From assembly GCA_029207755.1 (NCBI GenBank), contig JARCOQ010000072.1:186001-250000 (forward strand): a stretch of 64,000 nucleotides of DNA. The letters are read 5' to 3'. This stretch comes from Chamaea fasciata. Taxonomy: Eukaryota; Chordata; Aves; Passeriformes; Sylviidae. A program made the translations under genes and the position numbers. Within the stretch, counting starts at the first letter, position 1, and each line of letters begins with the position of its first letter. The notes under the pieces were generated by a model, which did not search any database, had not been told where the DNA came from, and worked only from the letters and a program-made list of their open reading frames with translations. Positions 23,301 to 36,677 of this stretch are shown one piece after another.

Positions 23301-25940
23301 GTGCATAAGTGCTTCCCAGGAGTAGAAATACTGAAAACTGTACTTGGAACCTTGAAAAGGAATAATATCACCCTGATGCGAGTTCTGTTCTTAGTTTGTA
23401 GATGAATATGCCTGAGTAGCTCAAGGGGTAATTCAAATTGGATGACTGAAGGATGGGGTTGCATGGAGGAGCTCTTGGGGTAACATTCAAATGCTGTGGT
23501 TAGCTCTGTCTCGTGTTTATCTGTATTTTCTTCCTTCACTACCTTGAAATACCAAATATTCCCTGTGGTCTAATGAGATGCTGCTGTCCTAACTTCCCTG
23601 TGTTTGCTGTTGAGTAATATTTTGATTCTCATCATTTCAACAAAGAAAGATGTAGAGGCAAAGAAAGGCCCTCAAAATGAATAATGAGCTGTCTTTCTAT
23701 TAAGTTCATGTTGAACACTTAATATTATTCATTCTCTATGCTCCAACTGTGCTTGTAATGTTGTCTGATAGTGAAGTATGAGCTTCATACGTAAGAACAT
23801 GAGACTCTTGCAGTGTGGGAGCACAAGCTCTCCTGGGACCAGATCAGGGTGTGGAGGTTCTGGTGGCTTTTTTTTTAGAGCTTTTTTTGATATGTGGAGT
23901 TTCAGAGAAGTTTTCAGTGACTCTTTTGAGCTCTGACAGAAGAGGGAGTATCTGGCTTTACTTTTCAAGACAAGGCAATAAGCTCAAAATGCGTATGTGT
24001 ACTTTGTTAACAATACCTACTGAAATTTCCCCAAGTGCTTTGATTGAACATCACGTGTAGCAAACTACAGAAAGAGAATGATTCATTACTTTTATTGCCT
24101 TTGACTAAAAAGGGGAGATAGAAAAGGGTGTGTTTTATTCATTGATCATTGAGAATTGTATTGGCATGGGTAGAACCACTTTTAATCTTTTGTCTCTGTT
24201 CCTTTATTAGGCAACAGCTGCAGTCGTTTGAAGTCAATTGTCTATTAAAGCACTCTTTTGGCTTTTGACAAATTGCATCAAACTGCCTCCTTCGGGGAGA
24301 CACAGCCCTGAGTAGTTGTGCAAGTTTATTCTTGTTGCCAGAGGCAGAAATTGCCTGAATTTCAGAAGCTGCATGCACAGAGGGCAGCAGAAATAAGCAA
24401 AGGGAAGCTTTATTTCTGGTCAAGTGCAAGTAGAGACATAAGAAGCCTGTCCTTGTTTGGTTTGATGGCACAAAATTGCATTTTCACTCATATTTGTTTC
24501 CAACACTTGTCAATCTGTAATAATCTGAGTAACTGTTAGAACCATGGAAACATTCTTGGATGAGTATCAGTCCCGTGCTTGTGTGTCTCTCCCCTGGGAC
24601 AGTCCCCCTTACCTGGAAAATGAGGAACTCAAACAGGGGCAGCACTGGGAGGAAAGTTGAGATGAGGAATTTAGAGATAGAACAGAGGCAGTCAGTTCTG
24701 TAAGCTTACAGTTGTCAAAAGTCACTGCTGACTTTAAAGTGTCCACCTTGGACACCTACTGTAGAGTACATGTAAAATATTCACATTGCTCAAGCAATTA
24801 ATTTACTATCAGATGGGTATGTCTTATAAGCTCAGAATGTAACCTTAATTAGCACAGGAAATTTAGTCAAAATGTTCTATTCTTATGAAAATTTTATTGC
24901 CTGATCTCATTAGTCTGTTTTGTCTCATTTGTATGTTCATTTAATGGATTGGAAGCCTGTGTTTTCCCTAGATATGCTTTTAAGAGAAGCAATATCAGTT
25001 CAGCTCTTGTTCTTCCTGCAGTTTGTGCACGGGCAGGGACACTGACCAGGGCATCTCAGCTCTGCAGAATGACTGAGTAGGAATTTCGTGAGTGTTGATA
25101 AGTAGTCAATCTACAAGAGGTCAGCTGTGATTAGGGCTGTGAGGAAAAACTGCAGAGGGGAGGAAAGACAACTTGAGCATGTGGCACAGGGAGAGTTTGA
25201 GCTGAGAACAAAGTGCCAAATGAACAAGCCAGAACGAGTAAAATTGTAGGTTTTGGAGGAGAGCAGAGTCATGTCTGTACCTTGTGCATTTGCCAGTCAT
25301 TGCTGGTAGTAGGATCTGGCTGCCATCAAACAATGGGTATATTCTTTCAAGAAAAGTGTCTTTCTTTGATATTTAAATTTTTTTTTGTGCTTGGGGAAGA
25401 AGGTTGCTCCACCTTTTAGCAGGTAGTATCTTGTGTGCAGGTGTGTGTCCAAAGCAATAAAAACAACCTGAGTAACCCTTTTAGGAGGCAGAGATGCAAA
25501 CAGAGCTTGACAGAGTTATGTGCCTCAGGCTTTCTTAGCAAAGAAAATCTCCCTCAGGGGGCCCTAGGGGCAATTAACAGGAGAAAAAAAAATACCCCAA
25601 ACCAAACAAAATTAAAAAAAGAAACAGGACCCAGATGTAATTCATTCTCGCAACAAATATTTACAAAATCCTCAGCCTCAAAAAGGTGTTTAGACAGTGG
25701 AATGTTTTCTTATTTACATTTGAAAAACTGCATGCAGAAGAGAAAAAGCCTTACTGGCCCTTAATAGACTTCCTTAAGAAATATTTGATCATGTGAGACA
25801 AGATGGGACAGTCTTTGTTGGTTTTTGTCGGATTTCTGTGAAAAACAGAAAAACTCATGGGGTTTTTTGAAATGGACTCTAATGAAAAAGTGTACTATTG
25901 TCCACAGAGTCTGTCCAAAAGCTGAAGGCAGCTGCATCAT
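14351..25940. other. Long gene-poor stretch, largely non-repetitive
   Basis: No protein domain, RNA gene or clear mobile element is recognised. Base composition is moderately AT-rich and even, as in large introns or intergenic single-copy bird DNA. A short inverted repeat (TTAGCCC...GGGCTAA) lies near 16098. A short segment at about 20570-20633 has splice-like ends but no support for a gene. ORFs of 60-140 codons on both strands look random. Confidence 0.45.
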
Positions 25941-25944
25941 GGGG

Positions 25945-26490
25945 ATGGTTGTGGTTGGAAGGCACTTCTGGAGGTGGCTGAGTCCAACTGCTCTGCTTGG
26001 AGCAAGTTAACTGGGGCAGGTTGCTCAATGCTGTGTCCAGCTGGGTTTTGAATATATTTATACTTTGAATATAGCGGCAAGTTTGGGACTTGACAATCGT
26101 CCTGATGCTTAAGGAAGTTCTGTCTCTGATACAGTCTGTCTGACCACTTCTCCAGCCTGGAGAGGTGTCTTTGAAAGTCAGCACCACCAGCTTTTCTATC
26201 AGCCAGTCTTCCTAGTTTGGTATCTCCAAAGTGGTGAAGGCCCATGTGATCCCATCATCAAGGTGGTTAGTGAAGGACGGCAATATTTGCCCCAGTATTT
26301 GCCCCTGGGCTCTACCACTACTGGCCTTTGTGCTGCTGACAACAACACTTTGAACCCAGCAGCTGAGCCAGTTTTCAATCCAACTTACCCAGTCTGAACT
26401 TCAGCCGTTTGTTTGTCCTCTTTGCACATTTACCTTGGCAGTAGAGATTGTTGTTGTGTAACTTCACTGTCGGCATCAAATTAGAGGTTG
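25945..26490 (-). mobile_element. Degraded CR1 LINE, - orientation, internally deleted
   Basis: GGTTGGAAGGCACTTCTGGA, then GAGTCCAACTGCTCTGCTTG, GGGTTTTGAATATA, TCTCCAGCCTGGAGAGGT, GTTAGTGAAGGACGGCAATA, CCCCAGTATTTGCCCCTGGG and CAGTTTTCAATCCAACTTAC appear in the order of a reverse-complemented avian CR1 3' half. Some intervening consensus blocks are missing, so the copy is old and deleted. Confidence 0.75.
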
Positions 26491-29400
26491 AAATGCATCC
26501 TCTACTTTTAGCAAGTTTAGAGGTAGGTGCCATTGTATAACAGGATTTCTTCAGCCCCTCTGGAAAGGAATTTTAATGAACGCTTTAGGTGATATTTAAG
26601 GAGTGTGAACTTTGGCAACTTCTTGAACATTTTCAAGTGGTTTAAACACATCCATACTGACTTGTGTTTTCGGAACTCGCACTTGAAATGTACTAAAATA
26701 TAACAGCCTGAGAAGCACAAGTTGAGGATCAATAGTGATGAAATAATTTTAATAGGCAGGAGTATTTATTTAGCAGCAAACCTAAAGGCTCAGCAGTTAC
26801 ACTAATGTGTAGTGAAAAACCTCAGTTCCTAAAATATCCGATGATGTTCAGAAGTTGACTGTCCTGAAATCATTTCTGGAGTGCAGAAGCACAAAGCTGT
26901 TGAATACTCTCTTGTTCATGTAGAAGATATAGTTTTTAAAGTTTACAGTAGTCACAAATGCAGTGTTAAAGTATTTTTTCTTCATACTTTCCAACACATA
27001 TTATCTTAAATGACTTGAAACCGCAACTGAAGAGCAAAAGGGAAATTAGGAGGCTGGGAAAGAGAGGCCCACCTTTTCAAGTGTTTCTTTTTTTGTTTCT
27101 TTCAGTCAGTTTTTAAGCATTAGTCGATAGCTCCATAATCATCTCATTTATTGTAGCAGCAGTATTTTTTAGGCCAAGGAACAAGTTAAATAAAGATGAA
27201 ACTCTCAGCTAGAGGGCTTGGGTTGGGCAGCTGAAAGCTATTGGAAAGGAGGGTTGTTTGGTTGTTCATCTTCTGGAATAGAAAATGGATTAGGGAAGGC
27301 CTGATGGTGCGGCGTACTGAATTTCCATGAAGGAGCAAAGGTAGGGAAGATCTAAAACAGGGACAATTCTGCACAGGAAGGAAGGGGATAAATCAAGGTA
27401 GTTTAATTGCTGCTTCAGTGTTGGTTGTTCTCTCTCTGTTAGCAGAAGCAGGGGTGGGTTTTCCAGTTGACTTGCTTTGACTGACTGTGAGCCACTCACA
27501 CTGTGGCTAAGTGCCACTGCTGATTAAAGATGGGTCTGCAGTTCCTGAAGGAGTGAGGAGTGTTGCACTTCAGTCAATGTTGTCACTTACCTAGAACTCA
27601 TTTTTAAATGTTCTTGCTAGTAGTAAAGAGCAAAAACGGTGAACAGAAGGCTGGTGAGGTATTTTCAAGACATTCAGGTGCTCAGTCTGACACAGACTAG
27701 CATTGATTTGGTCTCTGTCCTTTTACTTTGGGCTGTTGCTTTTGGGTTTTATTTTACTACTCCTCTGATCAAGTGAAAAAGTATCCCATCTCTGCTAGTA
27801 AACACTTCCACATCTCCATTAGACCGCCTGTAACGTGGTTTCCAAACTGCAGTGCTGTATTTTAGTCTCCTCACTTAAAAGTTAAGATTATTATCATAGA
27901 AATATTTTATTCCTGAGGGGTTCTGGAATTAAGGGGGGGTTTTTTGCAGAACTCTTCTCTTTAGTAAGCATTGATGTTGATATGATATTTTATGAAATTG
28001 ATCATGATAATGATTGGTAATGTAAAACTAACCAGGTATTGTTTCACGTGGGCCCACTAGTATTTTTGTATAAACCCTTAACTGTTGTGTTTGGCATAAA
28101 AGCACCTTCACCCTTCTCTTTCTTTCAAGTCCACTCTGGCAAAGGTTTATTATCACAGAGTCTGCAGTGCTTAAGAACACAAGGAAAAATTTCGGTCTTC
28201 TGGAAGAAACAGCCTGTTAGCAATCCAGATTTTTGGACAAGTTGAGGTAAATATGAAGATCAATTTTTGAAGTCTTTCAAATTATAGCCATCGGATAACA
28301 TCTTCTTTCTTGTGCTCTTGAGTATATTTTTACACTGAGTAGAATTCAAATCATATTCTTAATTTGGCAAAGGCAGGCATGGCTGAGACAGTAACTGGCT
28401 GCTGGAATAGTAAGAAGAATACATACAGTAGAAGAACTGCTTCTCTGACTAGAGGGTTGCTTTATTAAACCATTTCTTAAGTATCTCCTTTAACTAAAAT
28501 TGTTCTAGCAGAGTGTGTACTTAGATTTGGTACCTAATTATGCTGTAATTGTTCATTTGTATGAAAATTTTGAAAACATATGTTTAAATCCGACCAAATA
28601 AAACAATTGTAATTATTCTTATACAACCATCAGCTGATGATGATCTTAACTTCCAGAGATGGGATCATAAGCCTAATGTGCCGCAGTTTGTCTGCTTCCA
28701 TCTTTGTCCCCTTTTGTATAGAACACTAGGGCAGAGGAAAAAGATTAAAGACATGGAAATAACTCCATGAAGTTGTGCTTTCCTGAATGTAGTGATGTGC
28801 TGCTTATTCATGGAGTGGAAGGTTGAGCCAGATGTGGGTATCTGAAGTGTCTGGGTTGTTTGTGCAAATAGCTAGAATGACATTTGTTGAAGTGCCCCCA
28901 TCAAGGTTCAGAGAAATTCTGTACTTGAAGTAAGCCATTTATTTGGTCTCTTAATACCTGGCTTGAAAACCCTTAGAAATATTTAATATAAAAACTTAAG
29001 GTCCTATATGTGATAACTTGAAAACTATCTGCCATCTATATAGCAGGGACAAGAAACTTTAATGCTTCATTTTCATGGTCATAGTTGCAAACCAGGCAGA
29101 GAATGCACAGTCACTGCCCTTTTTGGTTAACAATGCTAATTTCAGGCATCTTGATGTATTCTGTGACGATGTCAAGAAAATTATCCTTAAAAGGGCAGTT
29201 ACTGCCAGGTTAATGGTGAATATTCAGGAATCAGTATGCACCTTTCTTGATATTACTTTGATTAGGTACCATGGTCAAAATTTTTTCATTTTTTTCCATT
29301 CTCAATTTAGGAAATTGTTCAGTTGCCCAAATTTCTGGGGGGCTGAAATATATATTGCAGTGAAAGGTACTTTGTGAAAGTTGCAAAATGTAGAAGAAGC

Positions 29401-30235
29401 TGGTCATTTTGGGCATGGAGTATGAAACTGAAGACTTGGGACATCTGCCTTCCCCTTTATTTGCTGCTGTTAAGGCTTTTGGTGGGGTTTTAGTCTCAGG
29501 GTAGGGAGGCGGCAGCTGACTGGGAATAACACAAACCCAGGCAAAGAACTTCTCAGAAGAGTGCTGCAGCTGAGCATGTCTATCCATGGAATAACAGAAT
29601 AATATTTCTGTCCATCCACAGAAATAATAAAGTGTGCATTTTTCTTATTAGAGAGTCAGGTTACTGTAAAGACTGATCATCATAGTAGTTTTAAATTTGA
29701 GCTTTTATGAGATTAATTTGTTAATTTATGTCCTCTGTAAGTATCCACTAGCACTGAGCTGAGGTCGTACAGACAGCACTGATGACTCTGGTCCTCATTA
29801 GTCCTTAGCCTGTGAGGTCAAAGCAATGAAGCTTGGAGGCAATTTTGCAAGAGAAGTTTGAGATGAAAGAGTTGTTTTCAGCTTTGGGCAGGGAGAGCCA
29901 GTCCTGTGCTCTTGCATCCCCCAATGCTCACTGTGGAAGTAAACACTGTGCAGTGGGAGATAACTTTTTTCAGAGTGCTTAGTGCAGTTGGAAATACTTC
30001 TGAAAGATGTTTTCTGAGCTAAGAGTGGAAGCAGGGTTTTACTTATATGAAGATTATTAGTGCTCTGTTATATCATCACAAAATAGAGTGATGCTGCCCT
30101 GCAGGCCAGAGCTTTTCCAAACTGTGCTGTGTCCATGCTGCAGGGCTGCTTAGATAGGAGTTGTATTTAGCAGTAAATGTGTTGTGAATTTCTGTATATG
30201 AAAATCTATTTCATGTGCCTTCATTCTACTCTTTA
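26491..30235. other. Gene-poor DNA, one candidate non-coding exon
   Basis: No gene or repeat is recognised. One 117-bp segment, 28130-28246, has a strong pyrimidine tract plus AAG acceptor and a GAG/GTAAAT donor, but all three frames contain a stop. If transcribed it would be a UTR or non-coding RNA exon. Confidence 0.35.
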
Positions 30236-30838
30236 CAGGTGCTAGTACTGAATCTGAAACAAACACAATACCCAAATGAACCAAAAAATCAACCAAACAA
30301 AAAAACCACCAACAAAAAAATCCCCCAAACCAACCAAGTAAAAACCAACCAAAAGAAAAAATCCCTCAAATCAGCCAACCAAAAAAACCAACCAAAAAAA
30401 ATCCCCCAAACCAACCAACTAAAAAGTCAACCAAATGAAAAAAACAACCAAAAAAGAAAAAAATCCCCGAATTCAACCAAATGAAAAAAAATCCAAAAAA
30501 ACAAAAAAATCCCCCAAACCAACCAGGTGAAAAAACAACCAAAAAAAGAAAAAAAATCTCCCAAACCAACCAAATGAAAAAACCAACCAACCGCAATCCC
30601 CAAATCAACCAAAAAACCCCCAACAAAACAAAACAAAAATATGCCCCAACCAACCATAAAACCAAGAAACCAAAACCCACCCAAATAAAATCCACAAACA
30701 AAAAAATACCCCAACCAAAATCCCCAAAATGAGCAAATGAAAAAACAACCAAAGAAAATCCCAAACCAACCAAACAAAATCCCAACTGTACAAAAAAGCC
30801 TCCAGACAAATCCCACCCCCACAAAAAACAAACAAGAT
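30236..30838 (+). repeat. A/C-rich low-complexity tract
   Basis: About 600 bp made almost only of A and C on the + strand, in drifting repeats of words such as CCAACCAAAAAAA and ATCCCCCAAACC. Lysine/asparagine/proline ORFs on this strand and tryptophan/phenylalanine ORFs on the other are by-products of composition. Confidence 0.85.
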
Positions 30839-33720
30839 GAAAAACTCCAGTTAAGAAATTACCTTAAGGGACAAAGACTTTTCTGTGAGCTCATCTTCCT
30901 TTAGGTAATGTTCCTCAAATAGATGATTTGTAATGAAGTAAACAGGTGGTGCTTGACCCTCCCTTTTTGGACCGAGTTGAGAATATTCAAGCATTTACAT
31001 TTTTATTCACTAGAACTAAACCTGAAATAAGGCACATCACTCCTTGATAAGAATTTCACGTTAAGAGTCAACATTGGATGAGATCCTAGTGGTGAAACTG
31101 AATGTTAGCATGTGTTTAGGCTTTCAGCCTGGGTATCTGGAGATGGAACTCTGCTTTTTCTAGTTTGTAAAGGCTGGTACCCTGAAAAGGCTTTCAAGAA
31201 AGGAGAAGTTATACTTATAAAATGCCTAATCGATTAAAGGCTCAAAGGCCGTATGGCAATTTCCATGTAGAGAGGAGCAAATTTTACTTTGGTAAAAATG
31301 ATAGTGCTAATGAACAGTAACCCATGAATGACAGCAAAGATTAGTCCCTTTTAATCAACCCAATAAACATTGGAATTGGACACTCCCAGACTCAGTTCAA
31401 AGATGAGTGGCTCTCCTATATCTTGCTGTCATCTCATTTAAAAAAAGGCATTTTGTAGCTTGCAGGGAAGATGGATTTGAGGATTCATGCCTATTGTTTA
31501 TTGCAAATATAATCTGTATGCACGTATCGGCCGTTGTACCTAATGCTGGTGCGTGATGCCCTGTGGTTATTCCCTAGTGGATTCCTCTGCTGAGATTAAG
31601 GTTTAGAGAGAATATTCCAGCAATTTGTGGTCCCCTGCCAGGTTAGTAATTTAAGGAGTGAGCTTCCTGAGCTCGTTGTAGGAGAGGAGTCGTCTTATTC
31701 CTTCCAAAACGAACCAAGTAGCTATCTGCCTAGTAGTAGTCTATTTGTATCTTTGGCAGCTCCGTTTTTTAATTCCAAGCATTTGTTCAGCTCTTATTTA
31801 AGATGATCTTCAGGAGTGAAGTGATTGTTTAGTTAACTTCATGATATTGTGGATGAAGCCTTTGGAAGACAGTTGTCTCAGTCTGAGAACAGATAAAAGC
31901 TTCTCAATAATGAGGAGAAATAACAAGGCTCAGCATGCTGGAGTGCCTCATATCAACAGCAGCTGATGTATCATGAAACAATTTACCTTCTGTAATGTCT
32001 CTGGAGGGCCGTTTTGTGCTGTGACTGACAGCTGGGGAGCCCTCTTGGTAAAGCTTTCAAAGAATGCCCTGGATGGCGTAGGACTTTTGTCTCCTGTGCA
32101 GAGAAACGATTCATTTATTCCGGTGGAAGTATCATCTTCCCTCTGACCTCAGTGCATTCTGCATTAAACAGAATGATTTTTCTGGGGGAGCTGGAGCTGA
32201 TTGCTTTCTATGAGGTTTGGAATGAACCTTTGCCAGCACCGTGTAGCTTATTACTGCTGCATCTGTGACTTTGGAAAGGCTGGGGAAGAAGGGAAAGGGA
32301 GAGAAGTGGTTTGGAGTATATCAAATGAGTGTTTTATTGTTTTTCTAAGAAGGAGTCATGAAGTTGTTAGCAAATCACTGTTCAAGCACTTGTGCAGTGT
32401 GGTTTCCCTGATATGTTGTGTTTTCTGTAGCAGAATCACAGGAGTCCTAAGTATATTCAACGACAAAATTACATTTATTATCAAGAAAACACTGTAAATT
32501 GTATTCTGCAGCCCTCGAGCCAAAAAAACCAGGCATGAACAAGGGTGTTATTCAAAAAGGCTGCTAAATAAAGAGATGAGAGTAATTAAACAGTTAAGTC
32601 TGAAACATACAGGTATTAAAAGAAATGCATTGCTGTTTTACTTAGAGGGGGGAAAAGCAAACATGAGGAACTTTAAAACTGAGGTGGAGGCGACATCTAA
32701 GACACAAAAATCCTTGAAAATTTTGAACAGATTTTGGTAGATAGCACAAGTTATGTACACAAAGTGGTAAGAGGTAATTAAAAGGTCACATATAGGCCTG
32801 GCTTTCAACTTCATTTGTGGTTAAACTTTGCTAATTTTGTGTACTTGGTAAAAGCAGGGGTGGAATGACTGACTGCAGAAACAGCCTGGGAGATCAGAGT
32901 GGGCAACCACCCCAAACTGATATCATGTGGAAAGAAACACCTGGATTTTCTGTTCAGATCAGTCACAAACAATTATGTTTCGTGTCAATGTTGATGGAGG
33001 AGGTGAAGAATCTGGTTCTGGTCCTCTGGACTCACACTAAATGAATTTTTGATTTACTTTTCTTAGCTTTCAGTGTAAATGTAGGGTTTTTGAATATTTA
33101 TGAGATACTTATCAAGTTTGTGTTGTGGAAGATGCCCTAAAAACTCTATTATTGTTTCATCAAATCATTAAACTATTTGCAGGTGATAGTAAGGATTAAC
33201 CGAATGATTGACTTATCCCTGTTTTACAGACACAGCACCTAATATTTACTTCATTTTTTTTTTTAATCAAGAACCAAAATAGGAGGGGAAGGAGGAGAAG
33301 AAAAATAATCCCCGCCTGATCCTTTGCAGTCAGTAATTCCATGTTCATTTTTCAGCCCTGATTTCTTTGCCCCACCCCATTATTTGGTTCATTGTTTCAA
33401 TGTATCCTATTTCCTTGTATTTTCTCCTCGATGCAAACTGCCAGGCTGAAATAATAACTAGGCAAGTAGATTACACTATAAAAATATTCTCATTACGAGA
33501 TCTTGGTTAACTCCCAACCACAGTTCACATCACGGAAACATCACCAAGAACAGGAATTGATTCAGCCTCTGGAACAAGCCATCATATAAAATGCCACGGG
33601 CTTTTCTCAGGTGCAACTTGGTTTCTGAGCGAAGACAATTTCACGGATGGGATTGTTTTTGCTGGAGGCAAGATTAATTTAAACAGTTTTTCTCAGTATA
33701 CTTTTCATGTGTACTATTGG
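30839..33720. other. Gene-poor DNA, nothing recognised
   Basis: Ordinary AT-rich single-copy-looking sequence without recognisable exons, RNAs or repeats. It ends where the strongly T-rich ERV fragment begins. Confidence 0.4.
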
Positions 33721-35130
33721 AACTTTATTTTTTGTTGTTGTTTGCACGGGCTTAGATTGGGCAGGATTTGCTCGGTTGGTGAAACTTTGAGTGTTTACTA
33801 GCTATGTGGCTTTTGCTAAATTAATACTTTAGGTTTTGAAAGTTTTTTTTACTTAGTGCTTTTAAGGTAGCTTTAAGCAGGTTATTGCACTGTTTAATTT
33901 TTTCGACCGCTGGTGCATGATAAGGAATATGGCATACTTACTTAATGCTGTGTTTTTTAGCTTAGGTGCTTATAAGACAATTTTTGAAATGGGTTTTATT
34001 GTTTGATTTGATTTTTTCAGGGGTGCTGTGTTTTCACAGGACTTGTTTTTTTTAGGCTCAGGATGGTGTTTTGGACAGTAGCATGAGGCACAGGGTAGGT
34101 TTTTAACTATTTAGTGATGGCTTTTTCTATGGTTAGTACATAGCGCCTGCCCTGGTGGGTTTGGGGAAGGGTGATGTAGTTAATTAGTTAGGTTTTTTTA
34201 TATTTATATTTGGACTACTGCTTTCTATACTCTAAGGGCTTTACTTGCTTGGCTTGCTTGATTGCAGCACGTGTTTTATAGTTATGGATAACTTGAGAAA
34301 TGCTGTCTATGGTTAAATTTACTTCTTGGTTTTGGGCTCACTTAGAGGTGGCATTTTTGCTTGGATGATTCGAGGCATTATGGGCTTATTGAGCTAGGAA
34401 CAACTTTTTTCTGTCTTGCTAATTGAAATTTATTTTTGATACTTTTATTTTGGCAGCTTGATTGACTTGCTTATTATTTTGGTGTTTTTTATTAGCTCGA
34501 TTCTTGGGAACATGGGGATTTACGTGGCAGATTTTTACAGGTAATTTTTTTACGCGAGTAGCAATGGTTTTTTTTTCATCAGCAGCCTAGATTGTTTTTT
34601 TTTACGTTGCTAGTTGGCCTTTTTCTACTTTTTTAGCCAACTCTACGGAGCATTGGCTACTATTTACGAATTAGTGTAGCGGTAGAGCTTTGGCTACTCT
34701 TTGTTTTTAGCAATGTCAAGGGTTAATTGGACAGCTTTGAGTTTAGCAAGCTGACACGATTTTTTTTTTCCTTTCAGTGGCTTTTGCAACTTGTTGTGTG
34801 GGGTTTTATACGGCTGCTTTCTACTTGCGGTTCATTTTTACAATGTGACGGGAACCGTCAGTGAAAAGGGCGTAGCGTGTTTTTTTTGCCGGCAGTTGGT
34901 TGTACAGAGGAGCTTTTTTAGCTTGTGTCACTTGTTCTTGCTTTTCTTTGTCTGTGAGACTAAAGTTTTTTTTTTTTTCTTTTCTGGTCAGTTTGTAATT
35001 ATTTTTAAAATTTATGGGTGATTTGTGTTTTTAATACGGGTGCGCTGTGTGATGAGGGCAGTCTATTTGCTCTATGTGGCGTCGGTGGCATGGTGGGTGG
35101 AAGCAAATGAGGATTCGGTACCTTCAAATG
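33720..35130 (-). pseudogene. ERV pol remnant (RNase H-integrase) with G-to-A hypermutation pattern
   Basis: On the - strand, about 34865-34600 reads as a retroviral RNase H (FTDGS present), then an integrase N-terminal zinc-binding region (AHNASNH near 34375; the later cysteines are lost). An integrase core follows near 34150-33900 (RRYVLTIEKAITK, TYPVPHATVQN). Tryptophan codons expected in these domains are mostly stops, as in the RNase H run NRK*KAAV*N. In + strand terms CC is nearly absent (about ten by eye across 33721-35100) while GG is frequent, so in the viral sense GG has been lost and A is in great excess. There is no RT or env beside it. A CR1 copy abuts the right end. Confidence 0.78.
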
Positions 35131-35137
35131 TTCACAG

Positions 35138-35335
35138 AACCATGGAATTCCACGCTGGATGGGTTGGAAGGGACCTTAAATCTCTCATTCCCAAGCCCTG
35201 CCATGGGCGGGGACACCTCCCACTGTCCCAGGCTGCTCCAGCCTGGCCTGGGACACTTCCAGGGATCCAGGGGCAGCCACAGCTGCTCTGGGAATTCCAT
35301 CCCAGCCCTCATCACCCTCCCAGGGAGGGATTTGG
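35138..35335 (-). mobile_element. CR1 LINE 3' fragment, - orientation
   Basis: GGTTGGAAGGGACCTTAAAT, CCCTGCCATGGGCGGGGACA, CACTTCCAGGGATCCAGGGG and CAGCCACAGCTGCTCTGGGA are the standard reverse-complemented CR1 3' end. The copy is fairly well preserved and short. Confidence 0.88.
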
Positions 35336-36677
35336 GTTATAGTATTTGGGTTTGGCTTAGGATATAAAACCATGTCCAGGATGGGTTAGGTAATTTGGGT
35401 TTTTTCCAAAACAAAAATCCCTACAGAATTGTGGAATTTTATTCTTCCAGGTTCTAGAATGTGCTGAACTATTTGTATGGATGAAATGAATGAAATTATC
35501 CCAGATGAAATAATTTGCTGCCAGTTAAGAGCCTGCTGCTCTAATTATTTATTAAGCATAGATCTCTTTAGATTGGTGATGTGTTTACCAACACCACAGT
35601 GCCACATCTACATAAATTATAAATAAATACATCTATATATATAGAGTGTAACCCATGATTGAAGTGATGTTGTGCCTGAATCCCTGATGTCACCCACCTT
35701 TCCCTCTGGAAGGATTTTTAATTTGAGTATTTCAGGGAGAACTTTCCCCTTTTTGTGTGTGTTAGCCATTGCAGAGTTTCCCTGCAGAAAGCTCCAACCT
35801 GTATTGACATTTTACTTTCCTTTCTTCCCCTGATCCTGCCTGCCCTTGATTCCAGAGGAGAACAATGGGAGGGGAGTGAGTGCTGAGGGTATTTACAGCA
35901 CAATCATGGGAAACGCTCCCATCACCACTGAGCCCTTTTCCTTCCCCTGGCAAATCCTCTGGCTCTGCTCCAGCCTCGGGATCCACAAGTCTCTTCCCTG
36001 AGGGAATTGTTATCAACCTGGAAAACTCCTGTATTCCAGTGGCACAAGGAGACATCCGAGATCCACCTTCCTGGTGCATTCAGAAGGTGCTGCTGGGGGA
36101 GTTACACTGATCTGAACAGCTCCAAAGGTCAGAGATTTCTTTGTAATCAATTCCTTCTCCCAGCCTTCTGAAGTCTAATGATCAGCTTTCCATGATTGTT
36201 GTGGTGGTTGCAGGGTTTGAGGGGCAGCAGAGTAAATTTGATTTAGGGATAAATTGCCATTTCTTCACAAGACTCTGAAAAGGGAGGGGAGGGATGTTAA
36301 TATTTCATGTGGCTGGGAGAGGAAACGCCTGGCAGTGCCAGGGGAAGAGTCACAGCACCTGGGCTGAATTCACCCAGGTTTTTTTGGCAGCAGTGATCTC
36401 ATTGCTCATCATGAAGGGAACAGAAAACAATTCTGCCCCAGGGCAAGAGAAGCCTGGCTCAGGAGGGGCCATCACTGCAGTCACAGAAGGTTTCAGTGAG
36501 CTGGAGAAGGCAACAGAAATGGGATGTGTGTGTAAGAGACGGTCTGCAGATCCCTCATCTGCCTCACGACCATCGTCAAGGACAGAGACTGAAACCCCTA
36601 AAAGGGACTTTAAAATCTCAACACAGGAGTTCTGGCCTGGCTGAGGTGGGATGTTGGCCAAGTGCTGCCTGCAGGTG
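35336..36677. other. Intergenic DNA, nothing recognised
   Basis: Mixed-composition DNA between a CR1 and a solo LTR, with a short TATA microsatellite-like run near 35630. No exon or repeat family recognised. Confidence 0.4.

Noticed and set aside
30215..30835. Lys/Asn/Pro ORFs and Trp/Phe-rich ORFs
   Set aside because: Direct product of the A/C-only tract.
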